From contig NC_087062.1 of the NCBI RefSeq assembly GCF_963678635.1, forward strand, positions 96,713,705 to 96,773,704: a stretch of DNA of 60,000 nt, written 5' to 3'. A program made the position numbers and the translations under genes. Shown here one piece after another: positions 33,280 to 43,189 of this stretch. Each line of letters begins with the position of its first letter. Positions within the stretch are counted from its first letter, which is position 1. This DNA comes from Symsagittifera roscoffensis (Eukaryota; Xenacoelomorpha; Acoela; Convolutidae). The notes beneath the pieces are model-generated. The model searched no databases and was not told the DNA's origin. It worked only from the letters and a program-made list of their open reading frames with translations.

Positions 33280-36200
33280 ATGCAGCGCAGGGACTCGTTA
33301 GGGTCGACTACTAAAATTCCCAGGCTAAGCAAGGGAAGCACGCGGAAATTTAGAACTAGGCGTAGCCAAACCTCGTTTAGCAGCGCTTCCGACGCGTTTG
33401 CTGAAGACGAATCGACTAAAGGTCAACCTGATCTTTCAGTGATCGAAATGAGACTAAGGAGCGAGAAAAACCTTGATGGCAATCAAGGGCGGAGCGCCGA
33501 GGCCGAGCCTGCGAGCGAAACGCCGGTGGATCCCTTTGACGAAGGGGAGCGAACGCTCATTCGACCCGACTTTGAGCCAGACGGGGTCCTCGAACGAGAG
33601 GAAGTCGAGAGGACAGAGGAGACCTCGGAGCGTTCCGAGGTCGAACCTCGGGAGGAAGTGTTGTACAGGGGAATGTCCAGATCAGAGACTAAGAGCTATA
33701 AATGGAGAAAGGAACCTTCACATCTGACAAGTGCACACTCATCCTTGGCCAAACAGAGTAACAACGCGATGATGTCGAGTATGAGTCCGGGTGAAGAGCA
33801 GACGTTCTCGAAGGCCAAGAAGAGTTGGAAGTCCTTGTACGACGAACGCATGGCGTCACTACCAACTGTAGGTTTGACTTCCAGGGATGACTACCCGGAG
33901 ATAACCCATCCGGATGTGAACTTCACACCGTGCCCAAGGAACGACATGAGCAGGGAGGCATCTTCTGCCTCGCCGACCAGGCCTATGTCAGATGGGATAA
34001 CGATGGGAGCATCATCAACGTTTGACAGACTGATGACGTCAATGCACAAGCAAAAGGGCGGTGCGTCATCAAGTACTAGGCTACAGCCACAGTTGACCTC
34101 GTCTTCTCTGGGGCTAACCCCGCCACTGGGGGCAGCTGGTGACATAAGTGATATGTTCGCTGGTGTGATGAATGGCCTGGATGAATTGAGGCGAGACATG
34201 ACTAAGCGGATAGATCAAGTTGACGAGAGAGCTCACCATGGTCGAGAGAATTTGAAAGATAAGCTAACGCACGTGAAGTCGCAAGCGAGGTTTGATCAGG
34301 CTCAATTGATTCGTGACACCGATCAATGCCTGGCCGAGAGCCTGGCTCAGGCAAACAAAGAGTCAGAGGAAAGAGAGGCTAGGATGACAAGAGAGATCGA
34401 GCGATTGTTGAATGATCATGATAATACCTACGCCCAAACGATGACTGGCCTGGAAAGGAGGTTGGACGCCAAATCTGACTTAATGATGCGGAAGCTTGAC
34501 GCGATCCTGAATGGGAATAATTGGCAGGAGCATTCCAACTCAAGGGAGCGCTCACGCCATGCGAATGTTGGAGATGGTACGGGCAACAGTGCCAGAGCCC
34601 AGCAAGGCTCGAGAACGAACTACGAACATAGAAACAAGGAGCGGCCAAGGGCAGCCCCTCAGAGGCCTGGCTGGACAAATCCAGTCCCACCGGAGGCAGA
34701 TGCCACCCCGGAGACAAGATTGCCAACCGTGCCACAAGTCAGTTCAGTACCAGATCTGACTACAGTCTCACAAGACACAACGATGTATGCCTCGATGTTT
34801 GAGCCTCTGAACAGATCTCTTGAAACATTCATCACCAAGCTCTCGAAGTCAACCGAGAGAGGAGAGAGGTCAAGAAGAACACTGAAAAAGCCGAAGTCAT
34901 ATAAAGACGAGTCAGACGGCTGCATTGATACTTGGATAGAGGTGATGAAGTTACACTTTGAGGAAGAGAATCTCTCCAAGAAACAAGAGTGCAGCGCGCT
35001 GACGAGCAACCTAGAGGGTACTGCATTAAATTGTGTAATGGCGAAAAGAGCCAATGAGAGAGACAGCGCTCGCAAGATCTTCGACATCCTGCTGAATCGT
35101 TTCGGCTCTGGAGTACAAGGGCACCAGGCCATGGTGAAGTTCGAGAAGAGGCGTCAGAGAGATGAAGAATCAATAGATAAATTCTTGGACGACCTTGAAT
35201 TGCTCAGGAGGAGGAGCAACCCGGATGAGAGAATATCCGAACGAAACTTGGCGATCGCTTCGAAGTTCATGGATGGTGTAAGGAGTGAGGAGTTGAAGAC
35301 GATGTTGGCCACTCATTTCACCCTGTCGCTGGACCAGGTACCCACGCCCGATGACTTGCGTATGAAGTCACGCGAGTATTTACTGATAAAACCGAGGGCG
35401 CAAAACCGTTACAGCAATTATGGCAACTATAGCGGGACAAACACTGGTGCGAATTCCAGTTGGTACAAACCTCGCGATGACATGGACAAGAGGAGGTCGT
35501 GTGCGAATTGTGGTTCGATGGACCATCACGTTTCTGCGTGTTCTGCATACAAACAGAACATGAAGGCCATAGGCTACTTTCTCGAGGACGCTGACGCGAC
35601 CGACGAGGATCATGAAGAGTATGTGAGAGGGCTCATCATGAAATATGGTCCGAGGTGCTTCTTCTGTAATTTGGAGGGACACTTCAAGTCGGATTGTACT
35701 CAATTTTGGGACGCAGTAGCGGACGTGAAACATCCCCGCCATGAAGAGGCGCTTTCGGGTGTCAAGGCCAGTCGAGCACGTCTGATGAACGAGGCTGAAT
35801 CTCGGAGAAAGGAGACGACACCGAGCACTTTCACGACTAAAAAGGTTAAGACATGGCCTGAGGGGGTAGCCTCGAACCTCGAAACAGAGTCGTCTAGCCC
35901 ACTCAAGGTGGATTACGGCTTGGCGGCAAGGACAGCTCTGCAGAATGTCAAACAAGACCTAGCCACGAAAGAAGTGGAGCAATGGGTAAGGTCAGAGCTG
36001 GAGAGCACAGATCTTCGGGAAAGTCTTAATGTCCTGAGTAAGACGACAAGAGCAGAAGACGAAAAAGAGCCCAAGAAACAGGGACTAAAACTGAACGTTA
36101 TATCTGGCAAGACTTTCGGCATGACGAAGGCAGGGACCAAAATAATGTCTATCATCTCAGTCGCAGGGCACCAGGTGGTCAAGAACCTGAGCGAGCCATC

Positions 36201-39200
36201 CGAAATTACACTAGTCCACCTGGACATCTATGCAGACTATCTGAAACAGAAGGATCCCAAACTAGACTCCAGGGCAGTGCGAGCGCTGCTCACAACGGGA
36301 GGTCCGAGGCTGATGAAAGTGGACGGACATTATATCGATGTCCATGGCCCTTACCCGATTCTGATGAATGTGGATGGCATCAATATCTACACGAAAGCTC
36401 ACATAACTGATGCGAACGATCAGGTTGGCCGGATATACATTGGTCAAGAGGAGCTGAAGGTCAGACGAATCGGACACAACGCGATGCTCGAGCAAGATGC
36501 TGTGCATGTTGGTTGCGAGGCAGATCTGGCCGCACACGTTCTGGACGTGCAAGGCAGACAGCTTTCAGTAAAGGGACTGCTAGACACGGGAGCAGTAGTC
36601 AGTGTCATGCCAGTCAAAACTTGGACCGACATGGGTTTTGAGAGGTCGGATCTCATACCGACAAACATCAGGTTGGCAGCTGCCAATCAGGGAGCGATCT
36701 ATGTCACCGGGCGAACCCCGATCATCTCACTGCAGCTCGGAGGGAGACATCTTTGGATGAGCTTCCTAGTAGTAGAGAATTTGGACGAATCCGACCAGTT
36801 CATCCTAGGGAGGGATTTCGTTCGCAACTTTGACGTCACGATTGATCTCAATGACGGATTGATTAGGATCAAGGATCCTGAAAGAAAGTATGAGAAAAGA
36901 CCCCTTAATAAGATATTAATTAATCAGGCCAAGGTGCCGATTTTTCTGGATCGAAAAGTTAGATTAAAACCGAACCAAGCCGTAGTAGCGACGTTTAGGA
37001 TGAGGAACTTGAATGAACTCAGCAATGACAGACAGGTGTGTCTGGTACCAAATCCAAACAGTAAAAGCTCGGCTATTTTAGGAAGAAGCTTCTCACTCAC
37101 TCAGAGCGGACTGTGTGTGAGTGTGTTATTGAACACAGAAGCAACAACAGTGACAATACAGAGGGGAAAGAAACTTGGCTACGCTTTGCCTCTGAACACA
37201 GATTTTCTGAGTGTGGAAAACTTGAAGAAGTTTGACGTAACTAAATGTCCATTACATGCGAACCAAGAATGTATAATGAAAAGAGTAATTGAATTGAAAT
37301 CTTCTAGGAAATTGTTTTCAATGAAGTCGGAAACAGATGATGGGCTGTCTAGTTGTTCCAACTTTCCTGAGAGACCGACGGAAGCAGAGTTAGCAGAGAA
37401 TAGGCCTGTCCTACCTGAGATAGAGCATCTGAAGGGTAAAATATCCGACAAGGAACTAGATTCGCTCAGGGCGGTGCTAAATCGGAACGCAGACGTTTTT
37501 TCGAAACATAAGGCCGACATAGGTTGTTGCAATTTTGTAGAGCACGAGATTGAGATAGAAGAGGGCTCGGTACCTCATAGGGAAGGGGCGAGAAGAATGA
37601 CCCCAAACAAGTCAGAAGCGTGTAGGAAGGAAATCGAGATGTTAATGGAGTACGACATGATCGAGCCGTCGAAGTCCCCATGGGCTTGTGGCGTGGTCAT
37701 GGCAAAAAAGAAAGGGGGACAACTCAGATTTTGTTGCGATTTCCGTTATCTGAACGCAGTGACTATAAAGGACGCATATCCGATTCCCCGCATCGATGAG
37801 AGCCTATCCAAGCTGGGAGACGCCAAGTTCTTCACGACGTTGGATTTGGGCTCAGCATTCTGGCAAGTGCCGCTCAGAAAGCAAGATCGAGAGAAAACAG
37901 GCTTCGCTTGTGAGCTGGGACTGTTCCAGTGGAAGAGGATGCCATTCGGATTGTGCAACGCGACAGCCACATTCCAGCGACTGATGGCTCAGGCACTCAC
38001 GAGCGTTACTAAAAAGTATGGGAATCTCATCATGTGTTATGTCGATGATGTAGTGATCGCGACACCAACCTTGGAAGACCACATCGAAAGGTTGGAGGAG
38101 GTGTTTTCTTGCATGAAGCAGGCGGGTCTGAAATGCAAACCCTCTAAGTGCGAAATCCTCAAAGATTCCATAAAGTATCTGGGCCGCCTGGTTGACAAAC
38201 ATGGAGTGAGACCAGATCCCGAAGCGGTTGAAGCGGTGCTGACCTGGAAGGCACCTAAAACAGATACACAGTTGATGAGTTTTCTGGGATTCGCCAATTA
38301 TTATCGCGAGTTCATCAAGGGGTATGCTGACAAAATATACCCCATGCAGAAGTTGATGAGAAATAAGGGCAAAAAGTTCACCTGGACTGATGAGGCACAA
38401 GTCTCATTTGAAAACATCAAACGCGAACTTTGCGAGGCACCGGTCCTCGGCATGCCAACGGAGAAGGGGATGTTCGTGCTGGACACGGATGCATCAGTGG
38501 TTGCGATATCAGGCATACTTCACCAAGAGCAGGAGTGGAACGGGAGAACGGTTCTTCGTCCGATAGCTTATGGAAGTAAAGTCCTGAGTGACACTGAGAT
38601 GAAGTACGGCGCACCAAAAGCGGAGATGTTTGCTGTGATCACGTTTGTGGAAAAGTACAGGGCCTACTTGGGGAGTGCTCCCTTCAAGTTGCGTGTGGAC
38701 AATCGTGCCCTTGCCTGGCTGAAAACCTATTCGATGGACCAGAGCTACATTGGTCGTTGGATCGTGCGCTTGGATGGATACCACATGATCATAGAGCACC
38801 GTACCCGTGACAAGCACCAGAACGCAGATAGCCTCAGCAAAAAGACAGAATTTTATGAGCGCCTCGAAGAGAAGCAAGTTAACCAATCAGAGATCAAAGA
38901 CGGGTTTTCCTTTCTGGACAAAGAAACCTATGATGAGCTGCCACTTACTAGGTGGTTAGACAAATCAGGACATCCTATACCTGGACACCCTGACCTTCCA
39001 GTGGAGACGGCTGCGGAGATAAAGCTTTTAGCCAGAGGCGAACCCGTTCCGTTGGATCTGCTAGTCCGATCCAACTTGGTACAGCAAGAACTGACCAGGC
39101 TGGGTATAAACAGCATCGCTTTATTGAATAAGACGGTGAACGTGGCGCCGGACGTCATGGGAAAACTCCGTGACTTGTTGGATAGGGAAGTGGATAGGCA

Positions 39201-42200
39201 TGATCGTGAATGGAGGGAAACCATGCAGAGGTTGACTGTCACCGAGAGAACGGAGAAGAGGCCAGTGTCCATTCGCAGCCGAGGCGTTGAACGGGATTGC
39301 AGGTCGATCGTCAACCAGCTGGTGACCTCGATGCCGAAAGAAGTATTGTTGAGAACTTCGTTCACTGAATATGGAACATCGAATCAAAACCAAGCTACTG
39401 AGGAAGTCAGGATCAGATCGAAATCTAGCTTCACGAGGAGAGTGCACTTCACGGATGCAAAAGAGGAATACGAGCCAAGCCCAGATTGTTCGTCCATGGA
39501 CGAGACAATGTCCGGGGAGTCTGACACCTTCGAGCCAGTCAAGGACGTCTCCTCTGATGAGTCAGACATCTTTGAGCCCGTGCAGGACGACTTGTCCGGG
39601 GAGAGGTTGACTAGACCACCTAGGGGCAGAATTTTGTCTGGGGAGTCGGGTTCAAAGCGACCGATGGACAGAGTTTTGTCCGGGGAGTCAAGAAACATCT
39701 CAGACAACTTGGAATATGATGTTGAGGAATCAGTCGTTTCAAGTGGTGACTCGAGACCCCAGTCCTGGGACAACACGTCTGAAACAACTTCCAATTCCGA
39801 TGTGTCAGAGATTGCGATCCACTCCTTATTGGTAGACTGGAAGCAGCGTGGGCTGGACCGGGAAATACATCAGGATCCAGACAGGGACAGATACACCTCA
39901 GATGAAGAGGGCACTGTGGTAGACAATGCCGCAGACGAGCTCGAACTGATAGCAGTTTCAAAACGCCCAACCAGATTGCTGCCACATGGTACGGTCGTCC
40001 GTACCAATCTGGAACCATCTGTGCAAGAAGCGACGCCTTTGAAAAAGATATGGTGTGTCAAGTTGATGGACGATGCTCATGCTCCGGAGATAATGAGTGG
40101 GCAAATGAACGTGGTGAAGACGTATTTGAAAGCCAGGTACAGGCTGTCGGATCTCCTGAGGGCTCAACGAAATGATAGAATGACGAGCAGTCTGAAAAGA
40201 TGGATCGAGAATGGAGCACCTGACAAGGGAGACTTGGAAGAAGACAGCTACAAAATCCTGAAGCAGTTTTACCTGAAGAGAAAAGACTTGTTGTACCTGA
40301 ATAAGGACGGAATCGTAGCCTGTAAGCGCAAGGAGGAGGACAAGGTCCTTTATAAATACAACTCAATAGTGTTACCACAGTTGTACCAGACTGAGTTGCT
40401 CTTTCGCTCACATGATCAGATGGGACATCAAGGCGTGGACAAAGTGTATAACAGGATACAAAAACGATTCGAATGGCCGGGGTTGAAGAAGGCTTGTGAG
40501 AAATGGATAGCCGCATGCCTGTCTTGTCAACAGGCAAAGGATCCCAGGAAACTAAGGTTCCCCCTACAGTCAATAGAATCGTCAGGTTTCAACGAAGTGG
40601 TGCAAATTGATCACCAGAAAATCTGCATGACAGCAACGGGCTATAATCAGGTGCTGGTAATGATCGACCATTTTACGAAGTATGCGGAGGCGGCACCCTG
40701 CATGACAGCATCGGCAGAAGAAACGTGCGATCATTTGATAAACGTGTGGATAGCAAGGCATGGCTGCCCCATCACGTTCCAATCTGACAATGGCAAAGCA
40801 TTCGTAGGTGATCTCACGAAAGAGTTAATGAAAAGGTCGCAGGTAGCGCAGGCCCACTCGACCACTTATCACCCGCAAACGAATGGCCTAGTCGAGAGGC
40901 AGAATCGCACACTGGTATCCATGTTGAGAGTCTACTGCTCACGCTACATGGATGACTGGGACAAGCACTTACCGCAAGTGATGGGTGCTTACAACAGCAC
41001 GGAGCATTCCACCACGGGAATAAGTCCGCATATGATGCTCACGGGTCATGAAAAAGCACTCCCGTTAACGTTCTTCTACCCTGAATATGAAGGGAAGAGG
41101 ACAGCACCGCAAACGTACGTGCGGGACGTTATTAGAAGACAACAGGACCTCAATGACTTATGCAGGAGGAATACGCAACAGGCGCAAATTAGACAAAAAA
41201 GGAGGTTTGATAAAAGAACAGCCGATGCAAAAGCCTACTCAGTTGGCGATTACGTCTGGGTGTTCCAGGAAGTGGTTCCACCAAAAGGAACCAAGAAACT
41301 ATTAAAGAAATGGCGTGGTCCATTTCAGATAACAGAGGTGCATCAAGGAGGTCGTTTTTATCGGCTGAGCACCGGAAGAGCGGCTCATTACGAGAATATC
41401 AAACCACACAACGCCTCGTCCGAGGATTGGTGCATCCCAGCGGACATGCAAGAGGGAGACTATTTAATAGTGGATCCTGCTTGTGAAGTGAATGAAAGGG
41501 GTACTCGCGACAAGAACGACGGGAATGAGATGGTGGACAATTGTGATCTACCACTGGATCTCGAGTTGACTGAGCGAGTAGAGGTGGACGATGAAACTCT
41601 ACCATATGCCGAAGAAGACTGGGATTGCCCAGAACAAACCGAAATTGACAAAGGAATACAGCCTGACTTTCCGCTCACTATGGAGACACGCCAAAGTAAG
41701 AGGGGAAAAAACCAGAAGAAATACAATCCGTATGGCGAGGACTTCGTTGTAGACCGGATAGTAGTGAGTGATGTCATAGACTCGCTGGTGGGGCTGGACG
41801 AAGTAGCAATCCTAAAAGAAATCGACCTTGTGAACGATATGGATCAAGATTGGATCGACGATCGATCAGAACCGGAAGTGGAGTTCGAACCAGAAGCGGA
41901 ACAGACTCATGAGCAAGAACTAACAAACTTGCGCGTGCTCGAATGGCTCCACGATCTGCCGACAGATCCAAAAGAGACGATCCTGACGATTCAGGACGTC
42001 GACAGAGATGGCGTCAGATACATCAGTCATGACAATACCGAGTCCAACTGGGTCGCCCCAGATGGTCCTCTACGTGTTCCACAATCCAACCTCGGTCTCC
42101 TAGACTTTGGGCGATCGACGGGGACGTCGATGGATATTTTTGTCCGGGGAGTGGGGGTAGGACTCACCCACACCGAAAATCTCATGATAAAAAAATTAAA

Positions 42201-42759
42201 ATCGGCAAGGGAAACCGGAGAACTAGAGACAGAGGGCGAGAATGCTAAGGAACCACCTTTTGGACGAATCTTTGAATCGTATTTTGATCTCCCGAACCAT
42301 TATTCGAACAATATCGTGATAACGGACAGCGATTTCATACTCACGGAACGCACATGCGCCATAGCGATAACTGCGGACGTAAGCTTCAAAACAGCACTAG
42401 CGGCCGACTTTAAAAGGGAGTACAAGAATATCGAGTTTTTGTGGAAACAGAGGCCGGGTGTAGGAGGAATGATAGCGTTGCCCCCTGTTGCATCACAGAT
42501 ACCAGGAAAATATTTGTGTTTTTTGGTTACGAAAGCTACTGATAGGCAACACGTGAATCCGGAGAGCTTGGTATTGGCCTTGACTCGACTTAGGGATTTC
42601 CTGGTTGAGAGAGGTGTGACCTCTCTCTCGTTGCCAGTGTACGATCCTAATAGGGGAAAGCTACATCCGAGAGAGTTGTACGCTCTTGTGCATGTGATAT
42701 TTTCAGAGACTGACATAGAGGTTTACTTACATAAAAAATACTATCTGAGCATATGCTAA
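33280..42759 (+). CDS. Gag-Pol polyprotein with C-terminal macro domain
   Basis: Uninterrupted 3159-residue frame from the first ATG after the ATG-free leader (the frame is open from 33220, but only via TTG). From the ATG: helical coiled-coil-like region ~300-410; Gag domain ~540-680; CCHC knuckles CANCGSMDHHVSAC (741-754) and CFFCNLEGHFKSDC (793-806); retropepsin LDTGAVVSVM (Asp1102) with ILGRDF near 1174; RT ~1410-1700 with Asp1522 and YVDD (Asp1589, Asp1590); RNase H Asp1737, Glu1782, Asp1807, Asp1850; an acidic linker with repeated SGES (~2075-2140); integrase HHCC (His2378, His2383, Cys2413, Cys2416) and D2444, D2503, E2539 (D-x35-E), then WRGPF near 2678; a TARG1-like macro domain ~3010-3155. 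All catalytic residues of RT, RNase H and integrase are present. Gag and Pol share one frame, with no frameshift or stop between them. Ty3/gypsy class by domain order. Confidence 0.95.
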   Translation: MQRRDSLGSTTKIPRLSKGSTRKFRTRRSQTSFSSASDAFAEDESTKGQPDLSVIEMRLRSEKNLDGNQGRSAEAEPASETPVDPFDEGERTLIRPDFEPDGVLEREEVERTEETSERSEVEPREEVLYRGMSRSETKSYKWRKEPSHLTSAHSSLAKQSNNAMMSSMSPGEEQTFSKAKKSWKSLYDERMASLPTVGLTSRDDYPEITHPDVNFTPCPRNDMSREASSASPTRPMSDGITMGASSTFDRLMTSMHKQKGGASSSTRLQPQLTSSSLGLTPPLGAAGDISDMFAGVMNGLDELRRDMTKRIDQVDERAHHGRENLKDKLTHVKSQARFDQAQLIRDTDQCLAESLAQANKESEEREARMTREIERLLNDHDNTYAQTMTGLERRLDAKSDLMMRKLDAILNGNNWQEHSNSRERSRHANVGDGTGNSARAQQGSRTNYEHRNKERPRAAPQRPGWTNPVPPEADATPETRLPTVPQVSSVPDLTTVSQDTTMYASMFEPLNRSLETFITKLSKSTERGERSRRTLKKPKSYKDESDGCIDTWIEVMKLHFEEENLSKKQECSALTSNLEGTALNCVMAKRANERDSARKIFDILLNRFGSGVQGHQAMVKFEKRRQRDEESIDKFLDDLELLRRRSNPDERISERNLAIASKFMDGVRSEELKTMLATHFTLSLDQVPTPDDLRMKSREYLLIKPRAQNRYSNYGNYSGTNTGANSSWYKPRDDMDKRRSCANCGSMDHHVSACSAYKQNMKAIGYFLEDADATDEDHEEYVRGLIMKYGPRCFFCNLEGHFKSDCTQFWDAVADVKHPRHEEALSGVKASRARLMNEAESRRKETTPSTFTTKKVKTWPEGVASNLETESSSPLKVDYGLAARTALQNVKQDLATKEVEQWVRSELESTDLRESLNVLSKTTRAEDEKEPKKQGLKLNVISGKTFGMTKAGTKIMSIISVAGHQVVKNLSEPSEITLVHLDIYADYLKQKDPKLDSRAVRALLTTGGPRLMKVDGHYIDVHGPYPILMNVDGINIYTKAHITDANDQVGRIYIGQEELKVRRIGHNAMLEQDAVHVGCEADLAAHVLDVQGRQLSVKGLLDTGAVVSVMPVKTWTDMGFERSDLIPTNIRLAAANQGAIYVTGRTPIISLQLGGRHLWMSFLVVENLDESDQFILGRDFVRNFDVTIDLNDGLIRIKDPERKYEKRPLNKILINQAKVPIFLDRKVRLKPNQAVVATFRMRNLNELSNDRQVCLVPNPNSKSSAILGRSFSLTQSGLCVSVLLNTEATTVTIQRGKKLGYALPLNTDFLSVENLKKFDVTKCPLHANQECIMKRVIELKSSRKLFSMKSETDDGLSSCSNFPERPTEAELAENRPVLPEIEHLKGKISDKELDSLRAVLNRNADVFSKHKADIGCCNFVEHEIEIEEGSVPHREGARRMTPNKSEACRKEIEMLMEYDMIEPSKSPWACGVVMAKKKGGQLRFCCDFRYLNAVTIKDAYPIPRIDESLSKLGDAKFFTTLDLGSAFWQVPLRKQDREKTGFACELGLFQWKRMPFGLCNATATFQRLMAQALTSVTKKYGNLIMCYVDDVVIATPTLEDHIERLEEVFSCMKQAGLKCKPSKCEILKDSIKYLGRLVDKHGVRPDPEAVEAVLTWKAPKTDTQLMSFLGFANYYREFIKGYADKIYPMQKLMRNKGKKFTWTDEAQVSFENIKRELCEAPVLGMPTEKGMFVLDTDASVVAISGILHQEQEWNGRTVLRPIAYGSKVLSDTEMKYGAPKAEMFAVITFVEKYRAYLGSAPFKLRVDNRALAWLKTYSMDQSYIGRWIVRLDGYHMIIEHRTRDKHQNADSLSKKTEFYERLEEKQVNQSEIKDGFSFLDKETYDELPLTRWLDKSGHPIPGHPDLPVETAAEIKLLARGEPVPLDLLVRSNLVQQELTRLGINSIALLNKTVNVAPDVMGKLRDLLDREVDRHDREWRETMQRLTVTERTEKRPVSIRSRGVERDCRSIVNQLVTSMPKEVLLRTSFTEYGTSNQNQATEEVRIRSKSSFTRRVHFTDAKEEYEPSPDCSSMDETMSGESDTFEPVKDVSSDESDIFEPVQDDLSGERLTRPPRGRILSGESGSKRPMDRVLSGESRNISDNLEYDVEESVVSSGDSRPQSWDNTSETTSNSDVSEIAIHSLLVDWKQRGLDREIHQDPDRDRYTSDEEGTVVDNAADELELIAVSKRPTRLLPHGTVVRTNLEPSVQEATPLKKIWCVKLMDDAHAPEIMSGQMNVVKTYLKARYRLSDLLRAQRNDRMTSSLKRWIENGAPDKGDLEEDSYKILKQFYLKRKDLLYLNKDGIVACKRKEEDKVLYKYNSIVLPQLYQTELLFRSHDQMGHQGVDKVYNRIQKRFEWPGLKKACEKWIAACLSCQQAKDPRKLRFPLQSIESSGFNEVVQIDHQKICMTATGYNQVLVMIDHFTKYAEAAPCMTASAEETCDHLINVWIARHGCPITFQSDNGKAFVGDLTKELMKRSQVAQAHSTTYHPQTNGLVERQNRTLVSMLRVYCSRYMDDWDKHLPQVMGAYNSTEHSTTGISPHMMLTGHEKALPLTFFYPEYEGKRTAPQTYVRDVIRRQQDLNDLCRRNTQQAQIRQKRRFDKRTADAKAYSVGDYVWVFQEVVPPKGTKKLLKKWRGPFQITEVHQGGRFYRLSTGRAAHYENIKPHNASSEDWCIPADMQEGDYLIVDPACEVNERGTRDKNDGNEMVDNCDLPLDLELTERVEVDDETLPYAEEDWDCPEQTEIDKGIQPDFPLTMETRQSKRGKNQKKYNPYGEDFVVDRIVVSDVIDSLVGLDEVAILKEIDLVNDMDQDWIDDRSEPEVEFEPEAEQTHEQELTNLRVLEWLHDLPTDPKETILTIQDVDRDGVRYISHDNTESNWVAPDGPLRVPQSNLGLLDFGRSTGTSMDIFVRGVGVGLTHTENLMIKKLKSARETGELETEGENAKEPPFGRIFESYFDLPNHYSNNIVITDSDFILTERTCAIAITADVSFKTALAADFKREYKNIEFLWKQRPGVGGMIALPPVASQIPGKYLCFLVTKATDRQHVNPESLVLALTRLRDFLVERGVTSLSLPVYDPNRGKLHPRELYALVHVIFSETDIEVYLHKKYYLSIC
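42111..42152 (+). promoter_or_regulatory. Internal copy of the 3' polypurine-tract region (candidate central PPT)
   Basis: Lies inside ORF1. GCGATC, GGGAC, GATGGA and TGTCCGGGGAGT occur in the same order and spacing as at 52763-52802, immediately before the 3' LTR, with five substitutions and a 2-nt indel. The last 12 bases, TGTCCGGGGAGT, also occur in ORF1 at 39510-39521 and 39677-39688, and with one change near 39592. Confidence 0.5.
42313..42741 (+). other. TARG1/OARD1-like macro domain within ORF1
   Basis: This is the C-terminal domain of the Gag-Pol frame. CAIAITADVSFKTALAADFK aligns with the start of TARG1-type macro domains (ADP-ribose binding, reversal of protein ADP-ribosylation). 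It is followed by GKYLCFLVTKATD, ESLVLALTRLRDFL and GVTSLSLP. The Lys in LVTK (3085 from the ATG) falls where TARG1 has its catalytic Lys. The glycine loop with the second catalytic residue (Asp) is replaced by YDPNRGKL (Asp3122 at a different place), so hydrolase activity is uncertain and binding alone is possible. The family call is by eye. Confidence 0.7.
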
Positions 42760-43189
42760 GAATTGCGCTCGGCGATAAGTGGTTTTTATTAAGTTGCTCG
42801 ATAAGAATTAGAGTCAAGTTTTAGATTAGGTTAGGTCTTAGGTACAGTATTAGGGATTAGGTTTTTATGTGATGTTTATGTTATGTTATTGTGATGTTAT
42901 GTTTTATGTTAGTGTCATAAAAGACCTGGGGCACCCCAGGTCATCAAGGTGACAGCGTACATTCATGCTACTCTGACAAAAGTAAAGGTGGACGATCCAC
43001 CTTGGTGCTAAAATTTTAAATCAGAATTGAAAAAGAGAATTTCAATGGAGAGTTTTAGAGAATTGATTGATGTTGCATCTTAAAATGATGGTTCTAAGTC
43101 GCGACCTGTCTTTTAGATCTTGATTGATCGGAAATTGTTTACTGACACTGAATCAGAAGAGATTACACGAAGAATCAACACGAAAAGAA
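42760..43189 (+). promoter_or_regulatory. ORF1-ORF2 spacer with AUG cluster, two hairpins and a splice acceptor-like site
   Basis: Contains a TTATG-type microsatellite with about seven ATGs (42867-42910). Two perfect hairpins follow: GACCTGGGG/CCCCAGGTC (42923-42942) and AAGGTGGA-CGA-TCCACCTT (42985-43003). CCTGTCTTTTAG, ending at 43116, is a good 3' splice-site match. The first ATG after it is the ORF2 start, whereas several ATGs precede it. This favours a spliced ORF2 message over ribosome scanning, but it is inference. Confidence 0.6.

Noticed and set aside
34379-42716. Many minus-strand frames opposite ORF1
   Set aside because: Shadows of the coding strand with no domains. The same applies opposite ORF2.
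43124-43189. In-frame extension of ORF2 upstream of 43190
   Set aside because: It opens with TTG. The first ATG is at 43190.
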